In this document: positions 1 to 12,800 of the stretch, one piece after another
Layout of the letters: each line of letters starts with the position of its first letter
Position numbering within the stretch: position 1 is the first letter of the stretch
Assembly (NCBI GenBank): GCA_037783415.1
Contig: JAZGTN010000059.1
Location: forward strand, 992,001-1,056,000
Length of the DNA: 64,000 nucleotides
Source of the DNA: Leptasterias polaris
Taxonomy: Eukaryota > Echinodermata > Asteroidea > Forcipulatida > Asteriidae
Direction: 5' to 3'
Program-made: the position numbers and the translations under genes
Notes under the pieces: model-generated
The model's input: the letters and a program-made list of their open reading frames with translations, nothing else
Told to the model about the DNA's origin: nothing
The model's database searches: none

Positions 1-104
1 AACGGCAAAGGGTGGGTTTGGATCCTACTCGAGTAATAAGCCTGTGGTTTTTTACAGGACTCGTGTTAAGTACTGAGTATACAGTCTGATTTGGGCTGTC
101 ACCC

Positions 105-372
105 AAATCAACTGCCACCAGGGGCATGTTGCCACCTACTCCTGGGGCTGAAACATGGTTACCCCCTTCAGAGTCCATAAGGATCATGGATATAGCCATG
201 GGTATCATCCACTAGGAGCCTTGCTGGTAGAGCAGAATGCATACCTTCCCAACTTATGAAGCAATTATGGTTCAGTGCCTTGCTCAAGAGCACAAGTGTA
301 ATGCCCAGAATTCAAACCCACACTCTGCTGCTTGGGTCCGGTGAACTAGACCGCTCAGCCATGACACGTCAC
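105..372 (-). repeat. tRNA-derived SINE
   Basis: Read on the minus strand this has an A-box-like TGGCTGAGCGGTCTAG near 345-362 and a B-box-like GGTTTGAATTC near 312-322, followed by a 'CTTGTGCTCTTGAGCAAGGC' tail segment. A related copy lies at 28690-28865. It sits in the RPAP1 intron downstream of exon 12. The promoter boxes are seen; the SINE class is inferred from the tRNA-like head. Confidence 0.6.
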
Positions 373-499
373 AAACACGGCTATTAGACTAGTATAGGAT
401 GTCTCAATCTATGTCAATTGATGATCTTATGTAGTCAGGGGGTGCATGTTGAAGGCCTGATACTTGGCTGTTGTAAGAGCGAGGCAGTTTTTCCTTTGA

Positions 500-605
500 A
501 GAGGGAACCACTATGAAGAAAATAAAAATTTCTACTGAAAATTTTTAAGGGGCACCAAGGCAATGACTAAGGGCATGGAGGCAATTGCCTCTGCTACCTC
601 CATGA
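500..605. repeat. short dispersed repeat, copy 1
   Basis: The sequence around 535-600 (AAGGGGCACCAAGGCAATGA and onward) matches, in inverted orientation, the DNA at about 29620-29720. It lies just downstream of RPAP1 exon 12 on the minus strand and limits how far that exon can run. No coding function is seen. Confidence 0.5.
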
Positions 606-672
606 AGTATCCCGCTTGCTTGTACATTGGATAACCATAAAGTGATGATAGTCTCGCATGATTTGTACCCAC

Positions 673-880
673 CTTGTTGTTTCCATGATGACATGGGAAG
701 AAACTCGGTAAAGATGATGTGAAGAAGACGAGGACATCTCATGACTTCATGAGAGGCTTCTTGAGAATGACGACATATCCTTATCAAAATTGCTAAGGTG
801 TTTAAGATGACAGGGGCTGGGGGTCGGACTACTTCAAGAATGTAACGAAGCCTGGGAAGAAGTGTCATTCGTAACAAACC
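673..880 (-). CDS. RPAP1: RPAP1 coding exon 12 (last in window)
   Basis: Encodes residues 560-628, beginning [17 protein letters not shown], with the conserved [15 protein letters not shown] and [14 protein letters not shown] segments. The acceptor is a TTTCTCTTTGCAG tract before 880. The chosen donor is CAAG/GTGGGT, ending the exon at 673 in phase 1. The frame stays open to 545, and a slightly longer exon using a later GT cannot be excluded. DNA below about 605 is repeat-derived. Confidence 0.85.
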
Positions 881-3800
881 CTGCAAAGAGAAAATATGGC
901 AAAAGTTTCTTTTTGAGTTCGCCATTCAAAAAATATTGAAAATATGGATTTTTTGTCATGAAGTCTTTTTTTAAAGCTATAGTTGCATGGATATAGACTG
1001 TCTGAGACCGGCCCTGGGCTGGATTTCAAATAGTCTTGGTTCAAGACTCCCGTTATTAATATCTTCCCACGATCCATTGCCACAAGAGGGCGCGCTCTCC
1101 CCATAGACCGCTATCATGGGCTCGTTCGCTGTCATAGTGATAGCGGTTCTTTGGGTGATAGCGGTTTGTGGTTGATAGCGCCCTCTAGTGGAGAGCTTTC
1201 AAAATAATAAACAGGAGCATCTTCAACCAAGACTAGATTTCACATGTGACCTCTAGTTTGTTACTTGGACCTTCAGAAATAAAACTTAGAATTATCATTA
1301 ATGGGTTTTTTTCACACCTATGTGAGTCTACATCTACTTTTGTAATTTGTTTTATGGATAATTGCAAATAATCAGACTTATATTGGTTTAGTAATAAGTA
1401 TGTTATACAACTGGAAGCAAAACTACATGAAGCTGTCATGATCTTGTGACTTATCTGAGCTTATCTAAGATTTTTGGTACAGAGGGTTGTTGGAACAGAG
1501 GCTTGTTGGGGCACAGGGTTGTAGGAACATAGGGGTGTTGGAACATAGGGGTGTGGGAACATAGGGGTGTGGGAACATAGGGGTGTGGGAACATCTATAG
1601 GGTTATTTGAACATAGGGGTGTCATAACATAGGTGTTTTAGAACATAGGGTTGTTGGAACATTATGGTTGTTGGAACACAGGGTTGTAGGAACATAGGGG
1701 TGTTGGAACACAGGGTTGTAGGAACACAGGGTTGTTGGAACACAGGGGTGTGGGAATATAGGGTTGTTGGAACAGGGTTGTTGGATCATAGGGGTGTGGG
1801 AACATAGGCTTGTTGGAACATAGGGTTGTTGGAACACAGGGGTGTGGGAATATAGGGTTGTTGTAACAGGGTTGTTGGAACATAGGGGTGTGGGAGCATA
1901 GGCTTGTTGGAACACAGGGGTGTGGGAATATAGGGTTGTTGTAACAGGGTTGTTGGAACATAGGGGTGTGGGAGCATAGGCTTGTTGGAACAGGGTTGTT
2001 GGAACATAGGGTTGTTGGAACACAGGGGTGTGGGAATATAGGTTTGTTGGAACAGGGTTGTTGGAACACAGGGGTATTAGCACATAAGGTTATTGGAACC
2101 ATGTTCAAATTTGACATAACTGACCCCCCCCCCCCCCCCCCCATGCAAGTATTCCTAAGTTAAGAATACAAAAATAGTTAATGGCCTGACGTTTCGACCC
2201 TAGCAGAGTCTTTCAGCCTTCGAGAAAGACTCTGCCAGGGTCGAAACGTCAGGCCATTAACTATTTTTTGCATTTATACCATAGATCCTTTTGGTTCGAA
2301 AGCAGTCTAAATATATTTTCTCATAGTTAAGATTCAATACAATTAATGTGTTGTTTTAATTAGGATAATTTAAGACAACTTTTTGAACAAACAATTTGAT
2401 CTTATTAATCACAACAATATTTCTAGAAACTACTCTACATACACATTAAAAATGATTTCCCAATTTTAATCCAGATTTAATAAACAGTACCAGATATTTA
2501 CAGCAACATTTATTTATTATATATTTTTTTAACGTTAAAACGTTGAACTTCAGGTAATAAACCACAAGGGAAACTGACTGCGAAATGAATGAGATCATGC
2601 CTAGTTTATGACACAACCAGGTTGTATCGTAAACTGGGCATGATCCCTGGCTATACAGCAGTGCATGTGTACAGTTGTAAAACTTCTGACCTTATCAATG
2701 AAACAATAAGAGCATGAAATCCAAATTGGCATTTTGAAAACAAATATTGAATTTATCAACAAATTGAAAAAAGAAAAGAAATGTCTGATAGTGATATACG
2801 TCTTTAATGTGGACACTTAATGATTTGATCTTGATAACAATAGCATTTTAACAAATGTTTTGTGTCCTAAATTACTAATCAATAAAGTAAGAAAGGTTCG
2901 TGTTACATCGTGAACCGAAATAAAAGCAAAACAGACATTTCCATTTTCACAAAAGTGACACATTCACTTGCGTTTGTGTCAATTTGTGAAAATTTTCTTT
3001 TTTCACAATTGCGCTTGGTGCTCGCCATGCATGACAATGATAAATGGAACCTTTGTGTCAGTTTGTGAATTTTTTTTTTGTCCCTTCCATGCAAAGGTTG
3101 TAATGCATAATTATCTTCATAAAAAAAGTAAACCTCTTGAAGTTTTGAAACTTGTAGGAAATATTATTTACAAATGTGTAAAAACCTGAAAAAGGTGGTT
3201 TTGTACGCAAGGTGTCACTTCATGGTGTCAGTGATGAATTTGGTGTGGAGTGACTTAGCAAGGAGGATATGGAAGGATTGAGTTCACATGCTCGCAGAAA
3301 TGCCAAGTCTGTAAGGGTTTAAATGGAATTAAGTGATTCAAGGTGTACTTGATAATTGTTTGTGCAACTAGATTTATGATTCTGAAGTTTATACAATGTC
3401 TTTTTCGCAGAAATAGTTAAACTTTCCCATCAAGGTGTTAAACCTCACTTCTGAATCGATGCAAAAGAAAATATCAGCAAATCAAGTCATCAAAATGTGA
3501 TATACAAGGCTTACAAGCATGAGCAATATACATGTATAGCAAACATGTCGAAAAGTGATCATACACTCACCATGAACAACAGAATGCGCTTTGTAACAAA
3601 CACCTGCAATAACAGTTTCAGCTTTTTGACAAATAATGATGTAAGTGAGTAATATGAAATCTTAAAGTTTTTTCTAGCTCTATAACATTCAATTCACTGG
3701 AGAAACAGAGTGCAAGCACTCATCCTTTGAAGCTATGACATCAAACTGAACACATTTACAGTCAAATAGATCACAGTTCTACTCACAACCTGACTGGTCT

Positions 3801-6800
3801 TTTACAGACGGTATGTTTGCGTTGGTTACACGACAAGTTATTCCACCCTTTGAATTCACATGCAGCAGTTTCAAGTATCTTTGTGCAGTTTCCATCGCCA
3901 CCAGGATTTTAGAACGCGCCGTGGATCAACTCAGGAGTCAGTTTTAACCACAGTACTTGAAGCAGTCAATATTTGTATCTCAAGTGCAGAAGTAATAACT
4001 CATGAGAGAACAATAGCTGCTTCTCAGTAGGAGCTAATTGGTGTGTAGATTAATATTTGAAATTATTCTTCAATTGAAATGTACAATGAAAACCAAGCCA
4101 TGCCTTGATCAGATGTTGATACTAATGCATTGTTCAGGTATTATCACTTGTCAGTATCATTATGGAGAAGGAAAAGTTAATTAATTAATTTAACAAAGTT
4201 GTATGTACCTCTATCAAAAGACACTGCACAACCCTTGAGGCTATGATACCAAACTGAATGCAATTAATGACAGTCAATTAGTTAATCACAGTTCCACACA
4301 GAACCCGACTGCTCTTTTAAAGACGAAACTCCTGGGTGCATTACACGACAGGTCATTCCACCAGTAGAATTCAGGTGTAGCAGTCTGAACAATCTCAGCG
4401 CAGTTTCCATCGCCGCTGGGATTTTTGGGGTTCCAGTTGGTGTAGCCCTGAGAAAGACTGCCGTCAATAAAGTCCCAGGTTGAAGAGCCACTGGATCCAT
4501 CCTTGCGGTAGCCGAAAAAGGTTTTTGTGACGTCTTGGCTGCCGGTGGGTCTAGTGAGCAGGGCGAGGAGGTCATTTTCCTCTTGGCTCATAATGGACGC
4601 CAGATGAGATGGTCTGCCAAGGCGTGACAAACCCTGACAATACTGTTCAGCATCATCAAATGTCTTGGCATCCGCCACGAGAAGGTAGCAATTATTCCCA
4701 AAACTTGTCCATGGACTGATGCAAGACATACAGGGAGATACGATCAGAAAACGCGACTGAAGGAGAGCTACAAGAATACTGAAAGTGATGACCGTTGAAG
4801 AACTCGCCATACTCAGGAACCAAAAAGCAGTCCGCTACCAAAGACTAGAGGAACTGACAACTTGTAGCGTTTGTTCACCAATAATGAGGTATAGTGCTGT
4901 AGAGACTGTTTCAGTGCCACTTCCAATTGCTTTGACGATGTCAATTTTGTTTTCAATTATACAATTATAATATTTCGCCTTTTTGTTGCAACTATATGTA
5001 CATGTACCAGCGACATCTGTATCAATCAACCTCCTTATATTAAATGTCCGTAGGCCAATGCACACAAGGTAGCAGCTAACTGCGTTAGCAATTATTGCTT
5101 AATAAGCATGGTGAAATGGCGAACAATAGACTTGGTTCAATTCAGATCTTGTACGTGCTTGGTTTCTATAGGCCAAAAGCAGTCCGCTATCAAAGACTAG
5201 AGTAACTGACAACTTGTAGCGTTTGTTCACCAATAATGAGGTATAGTGCTGTAGAGACTGTTGCAGTGCCACTGCCAATTGCTTTGACGATGTCAATTTT
5301 GTTTTCAATTATAAAATTATAAAATTATAATATTTCACCTTTTTGTTGAAACTATACGTACCAGCGACATCTGTATCGATCGACTTTCTTATATTCAATA
5401 GGCCAATGCACACAAGGTAGCTGCTAACTGCGTCAGCAATTATTGCTTAATAAGCATGGTGAAATGGCGAAAAATAGACTTGGTTCAAACCAGATCCTGT
5501 ACATGCTTGGTTTCTATAGGCCATACTCAGGAACCAAAGGCAGTCCGCTATCAAAGACTAAAGGAACTTGAACAAGGACGTATGTGACTACAGAGAATTC
5601 TTGGTTGCAATGGTTAAATATAACGATAAGAGTAAAGGCATTTACTGTTGCTGGCTTAGTACAGTACTCAATGTTGCATTTGTTTACCAACAATGGCTAG
5701 TGTCATAAAGACTGTTTCAGTGCAACTGCTGATATGACTGTATTAATGACAATTGTGTTCATTTTTTTTACCCATGATGTCAATTATTACATACATGTAT
5801 GTCTTCCCCTTTTTGTTGCAACGCTTATTATAGCTTTAGAGCGTGTTCGTAGACCAATGCACACGCGGCACCAGCTACATGCGTTAGCAAAATCAAAATA
5901 TATTATTAGGTGTTGGGGCTTCAGCCTAACAACTCTTGTTTTGATTTTTTAGTTTTTTTTTTTAGGTGTTCAGCCAACAGCCAAAACCCTATTGTTATTG
6001 CACTTTTTGTATGTATTCAGCCAACATTCGAAAAATCTATTGTTGTTGTACCTTTTTTTGCCCACGTCTTCTTCTCTCTGAACCTTCTCAACAAAATCTT
6101 GAAAAAAGTAAATGGCATACAAACTTGAAACTTTAAATGTACTTACAAGTAGACCTTAGTGTGTACATGTAGATTAAAACTGCAATTTTTCAGGATGACT
6201 GTGCCATCAATGACTTCATAACATTAACAGTTACAAAAAAACATTAAATATTTTAAAACCCATATCTAGAGAACCATAAATGATACATACAAGAACTTTA
6301 CACCATAATGCATAGTACAAATTCTATACTAAGTGAGACATCATGTGACATAAACATATAGTCTTAACCAGACGTTGAAATTGAATTTTAATAATATTAT
6401 ATCTTTAACCAAACAAAGCACATTAACAGTCATTACATCATCAGAAAGCCCCTAAAGGATTCTACAAATCTTTCATTTGGGTTTGTCCCCACTTGACCTT
6501 TACTTCTGAACCAATTAGAGTTCAGATTTTAACTTAACATATACCTAGACTTCAGTGTGTAAATGAAATTGGAATTTTCTTTTGAGATGCAGAAAACAAT
6601 GTACTTTACCAGTAGCAACCAATGTACTATCCCTTAGCAACATCAGCTTCTTGGTACCTAGACGTCTAGGCACATTTGTTTTGGGTGTTAGAAAACAAAA
6701 AGGCCTATTGATATTATTACTCATACTCTGATTAAAACTACAACTCCCTCGGTGATCCAGGAGCAGTCTATTTTCCCTCCGCTTTGCCTCCGGAAAATAA

Positions 6801-9800
6801 AATTCACCCAGGATCACCTCGGTAGTCATAGTATTAACCACAACACTTGAAGCAGTCAATATTTGTATCTCAAGTGCAGAAGTAATAACTCATGAGAGAA
6901 CAATAGCTGCTTCTCAGTAGGAGCTAATTGGTGTGTAGATTAATATTTGAAACTATTCTTCAATTGAAATGAAAACAATGAAAACCGAACCAGGTTTCAT
7001 TGCCACTTTGCCCGAACGTGGATGTGTGATGAGTAGATCGAGGAAGTCATGTTCCTCTTGGCTCATAATGGAAGCCAGATGAGATGGTCTGCCAAGGCGT
7101 GACAAACCCTGACAGTACTGTTCAGCATCATCAAAGGTCTTGGCATCCGTCACGAGAAGCTAGCAATGATTCCCAAAACTTGTCCATGGAGTGATGCAAG
7201 ACATGCAGGGAGATACGATCAGGAAATGCGACTGAAGGAGAGCTACAAGAATACTGAAAGTGATGACCCTGAAAGAACTCGTCATACTCAGGAACCAAAA
7301 GCAGTCCGCTTTATAAGACTAGGGGAACTGACGACTTGTAGCGTTTGTTCACCAATAATGAGGTATAGTGCTGTAGAGACTGTTGCAGTGCCACTTCCAG
7401 TTGCTTTGACGATGTCAATTTTGTTTTCAATTATAAAATTATAATATTTTGCCTTTTTGTTGCAACTATATGTACCAGCGACATCTGTATCAATCGACTT
7501 TCTTATATTCAATAGGCCAATGCACACAAGGTAGCTGCTAACTGCATCAGCAATTATTGCTTAATAAGCATGGTGAAATGGCGAAAAATAGACTTGGTTC
7601 AATTCAGATCTTGTACGCGCTTGGTTTCTATAGGCCATACTCAGGAACCAAAAGCAGTCCGCTATCAAAGACTAACGGAACTGACAACTTGAGCAAGAAC
7701 GAATGTGACTAAAGAGAATTCTTACTCTATTGGCTAAAAATAACGATAGAGCAAAGGCAGTGCTGTTGCTGGCTTCTGGCTCATTTAATGACAGACTACA
7801 CCAAAAATGGCTATTTATGTGGGGACAGTTTCTGTGGCATGGTGATTGTGATGACGCCAAATTCATATAATTTTCTTTCCCTTTATTTCCCTTTATTGCA
7901 TCAATAACGTACATGGTTGCCAGCGACATTAGTATAGTTCTATTTGCTTAATGTATCTTCTGTCCTTTGTCTGTAAACCAATGCACACAAGGTACCAACT
8001 ACCTACCGAAGTAAAACCAACATTAAGTTAATGAGAGTCGATAGCAATATCCCCTTCATCCTTTGTTCACCTTAATTGCTTCTCAGTAAGAGCTAAGCGA
8101 TTATTATTTGAAAGTATTCTAATATTAGCACACAATTTGGAACAACCAAAGCCTTGCCTTGATCTGATGTTGATACTGATGAATTATCTCTTGTCAGTAT
8201 CATTATGGAGACATTTTTATAATTTTTTTCTTTTTATGAGCACAAGGAGTGACTGAAAGACATGTTGGCAATTGAATACATTGTTATTGGTTAGGCTTAC
8301 AATTAGGCAATAACAGGGAAGTCCATTAACAGCGCCCCCGCCCCCCCCCCAATAAAATACATTAAACAAATTAATTAAAAGGGATACTTTTTGGCAGATT
8401 GTTTGTATTTTAACCCTAGATTGCCCACTATTCCCATGGTATTGCTTTTAATGGTGCCATCCACAATATAGAAATGTGTTAGTTATTTGCAAGCAAAAAT
8501 TGATACAAATGCAGTGTGAACAGGGGCTCTATTTCGCCATGTGTTTAAAACTTTCTTTACACATACATGTTTAAATGATTGGCCTAAACCCTATGGTCCA
8601 AAATGAACAGTTAAACAAAAATACTATTCAATCAAATTCTTTAAAGGGAATGTATACGTTTGTTAATCACTCTTAAAATTAATGACAATAAAAACTTACT
8701 CGGTTACAAGTACAGCAGCTTCGGTTTGTATAAAGCATTTTGAGAATCATTTCACTTTGAAGTAATGTGGTAATGGAAAAAGATATCAAGTTTTATGCCC
8801 CAAAATTTGAATCTGAGACAGAAACGTTCCTCAGATTGTGTATCCCTATAGGGATTATTCTTCCTGCGTTGACATATTTAGCTCTGGTTTTTCGACGATA
8901 TCTCAAAAACGCAACTTCTATTTGAAGTGAAATTCTCACAGGTTAGTTTTATTGTGTATTATCTGCATTCATATAGGATTAAAACAAATGAACGGTTAAC
9001 AAAACAAAAAGGTATACTTTGCCTTTAGTGTAACAAGAACAAACATAAAAATGTTTCTTTGTTTTGCTCGCAAAACCTATGCCAAGGTGTATAAATTTGC
9101 CGGGGCCAGACACATTTAACTGCAAAAACAACATCTGATGCGCATCCAATGTTAACAAATTTTATACAGTCAACACATTTGTACTGTATGCGTCCAAAGC
9201 TTGCAAAACCTCTCTACAATGTACATTGATTATCATTTTATATTTATTCTGCCCTTTGTAACATGTATAAAGGTATGAAAGGTTTGAGCTAACTTAAAAG
9301 GTCACAAAAATCCATTTTACTGCTTGGCCAACCATGATAATGCTATTCAATTACCGCCTTGTAATTTTAGTAGTATCGATTCCAGACCATCTAACTAATA
9401 ACCTCAAGGTAATTTGACCACCATGGCAGTGTTTTCCTATCTTTGTGTTTGTTTTTTGTTGTTATTATTTGTTTTTTGGGTGGTTTTTTTGGGGGGGGGG
9501 ATGTAGACTAGCACTAGTGTACACATTTTGCCAGTCCATATGTGCCCCAATACACCCCAATCCAAAACAAGTTTTTTAGTTGCTGTCGACTGTTCCCATG
9601 GAATGAGACTGTGATAAAAGCAAATCTTCCCCCAGCCAAACTCTTACCTTGATAGCATCTTTCTCCGCAATGTGAGGATCCGATCGATCTTTCTCTTGAA
9701 TCTCTTCTCCTTCTTCCGTTACATCTTCAGTATCATCCAATGATGAGTTTGGAAGCATTGGAGGAACCTCCATACCCCGATGCCAACTAAATACACGATC

Positions 9801-12800
9801 CAATATACCCTGAAAAAAATAAAACACATTGACCAAGACTTATTCTTTATTCTAAATGCTTCAAAACTTTGTGTAGCACCGAGATCTTCTTAAACCTAAC
9901 CTCTGGCATTCTGTCTTGACTCTCATGTTAACCATTTAGAGACCATAGCAGCCACAAGCAGCTTGTACCAAAACGCCAATATCGGCCACAAACAGCCTTA
10001 AAGTTTAACCTTCCTTTTATTCACATAAAGAGGTCAAAGTAAAGGTCATTGCCACATATGACATTTTTCGATGTATGTTGACATAGTATTCAAATTTCTA
10101 AAACAAACTAAATTTTCTCTTTCATGTTATTTATATTGGCATTTTCTTTTACTGAAAACATTTCAATAAAGAAACAAACAATATTAGCAATGTCTGGGCG
10201 TTTTGTGATGATTGTACGGAAATGAACGGTCTCTAAAGGGTTAATCAGGGTTCTCCATGCATATATTAGTACTCACTGACTTGTGAGAATTTTGTACTCA
10301 CAAGAATTCCCTTCTCAGCATGACTTTCCTTAGCTTACCTCCGGGGCCCAATTTCATAGAGCTGCTTAAGCAGAAAATGTTACCTAAAAAGTTTCTGCTA
10401 AGCAACAATAAGCAGGACACCAGTCACAGATGCTATGTGAGATGGTATTTTAGCTGGTAACCTTTTTTTGGTAAGCATAATTTTGTTGAGCTTAGCTAAC
10501 TTTTATGCTTAAGCAGCTCTATGAAGGGTTGCACAGTAGCAGTCTTAATAGGCCGTACGGTGTAAACGAAAAGATGCCTGGAAAATGATTTCCGTTCCGA
10601 CCCCCGTGGGTCTACTTTTTGAAGGTATATTTTGTGAGTTGTAGACATACTAAACACTATACTAAAAGTTCTCCAAAAAATATCCAGTCAAATTTGCAAA
10701 AACATGCAAAGTTTGCTAAAAACGTTGTTGGGCGCAATCTGTGAAAATGCGCGCGCGCAATGTGCGAACTGAAGTCTTCCGACACACACAAATCAAATTA
10801 CGCGGCTGAGACACGGTATTGACCATGGGCAGCGCGGCGTATCGATTCCCCCCGTTGGTGTGTGGGCTGTAAAACATAGGCCTATATCCTTTATTAAAAA
10901 AAAATTAAAAAATTAAAAAATTGCGTCGCGTCGCGTCCAACCATCAATTGTGTGGTTTACAATGTAGGCCATGTTTAAAACTGTAGGTCTATTTCTCAAA
11001 AACTAGACTATCGTGTCTTTTTAACATCACTGAATGGTTAGCCATCAAAGTTTTGTGCCAAGAATAAAGAGCTTAGTTTAAAAAAATTAATAGGCCCTAG
11101 GCTAGTCATTGAACAACAAGGAGGGAATGATGAGTCGCTCCAATTATTGTCAACAAAATTAAGGAACTGACAATTTTTTTTCTTATTCTTTTTACCTTTG
11201 ATTTCTAATTAATAGGATACTTTTCCCCTAAAACACCTATCACTGTTATTGCAAAAAAAATATCATAAGGCCTAAGGTAAACTATAAAAAATTAAAATTA
11301 AATAAAATTTTAAAAAGGGGAAAATGTTTGTTTTATTAAGTTAAAACATTCCCCTTTACCACTTATAACCCCCTTTTCTGTGAGGGTGCATGCAAACATC
11401 AAAGAAAAAGTATGTTTAACTATCGCCTTTAGACTTTTCGAGGGAGACCATTGTCTCCCACTGAAAACAACATCCATAGGATGGTTTTCAACGCTTTTCT
11501 GTCGATGTCTCTCGCCGGAACACTCGCTAATTCCTTAAAGATTAATGGGCAGGAAAGTGCCTATAGGCACACCGTCTCTTTTTTTCTCATGATCCTCCCT
11601 CCTTTCCGCCCCCCTCCCACACACACACACCCCTTTCTTGTGGATTTTCCCTTACCAGGCCCGTAACTAGGGGGGTGAGCCGCTCATAGTATAATTTTCT
11701 TTGTTCATCCCAAAATCATTTAAAATTTACCCAGTCAAATTCCCTTGTGGTGAATTCAATATCTGGCTGCGGCTTCCCAGGTTATATAGTACTTGGATGT
11801 GATCCCTGGCTACACTTTTTGAATAGCTTCTGACTGGTAACCCCCCAACAAGGATAATTATTGACAAAAATAGGGAGACGGCCAACATAGGTCTAGATAG
11901 CTCAGTTGGTAGAGCGCCGGTACGTTAATACGTCGTTGGTTCAAATTCCACTCAAGCTAGTACATTTGTTTTGTTCAACCCAAACTCGTTTAAAATTTAC
12001 CCAGTCAGTTTCCCTTATGGTTTATCATTTGATAAAAAAAATAATAAATAAATAAGCATCAATAAAAAGGCATAAATTAATAATTAAAAAACCCACCAAG
12101 ATCAAAAAAGGAAGAAAAAGTTCACACAAAATGTCAAAAAATGGTGCCCTCAAAAAACCCAAACAAAAACTAACAAATTTACAAAATTGGCTGGAATTGG
12201 GCCTTCCATGGGCCTTCATTATCAAAAAAAAGTAAAAATCCAGCGCCCCCACCCACTCCCTCGTCACTGAGCGACGGGCGCCGCTAATTTATAACGTGCC
12301 GATGTCCTTTTCTTTCATATTCGACCCCCCCTAAAAAATAAAAAATAAATAAATAAATAAAATATTAATAATAAATAAAGATAACAATAAAATAAAATAG
12401 ATAAATAAATAAAAATAAATAAATGGCCCCCCCCCCCCAAAAAGGGTTAGGAGAATAATTCCTTTTACAGGCCTGCCCCTAACAATTGTTTTTGTATCCC
12501 CCACCCTCTTTAGAACTGTATAATATAGGCCCTATGATGACGCCTCATTTCTTCAAGCTTGCCTTAATACATGATTCTTTCTCACTCTCGACACGGGGAG
12601 AAGCTACATTTTTAATAATTTACAAACATTTATTATTTATTTAACATTTATTTACATTGAACATTTTAACTGCGTTACGGTCCTATTTTCTTTGCATGTC
12701 CTTGTTCTCTAATAAAAATTAGCGCATGAGGTCCTTAGGCCTATGCACTGTATGCTGTATAGGCCTATATCGAGTACGGGGCCTACTATCAAAAGATGCT

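Noticed and set aside
545..672. Extension of RPAP1 exon 12 to 545
   Set aside because: The frame is open, but the DNA below ~605 is a dispersed repeat and a GTGGGT donor at 672 fits the expected exon end. The short stretch 606-672 remains uncertain.
1622..2163. Several 65-160 codon reading frames on both strands
   Set aside because: They are translations of the minisatellite, with no start context, domain or conservation, and they overlap each other.
11898..11953. Possible tRNA gene
   Set aside because: A and B boxes are present, but the acceptor and anticodon stems do not pair and the sequence is followed by the SINE tail seen elsewhere.
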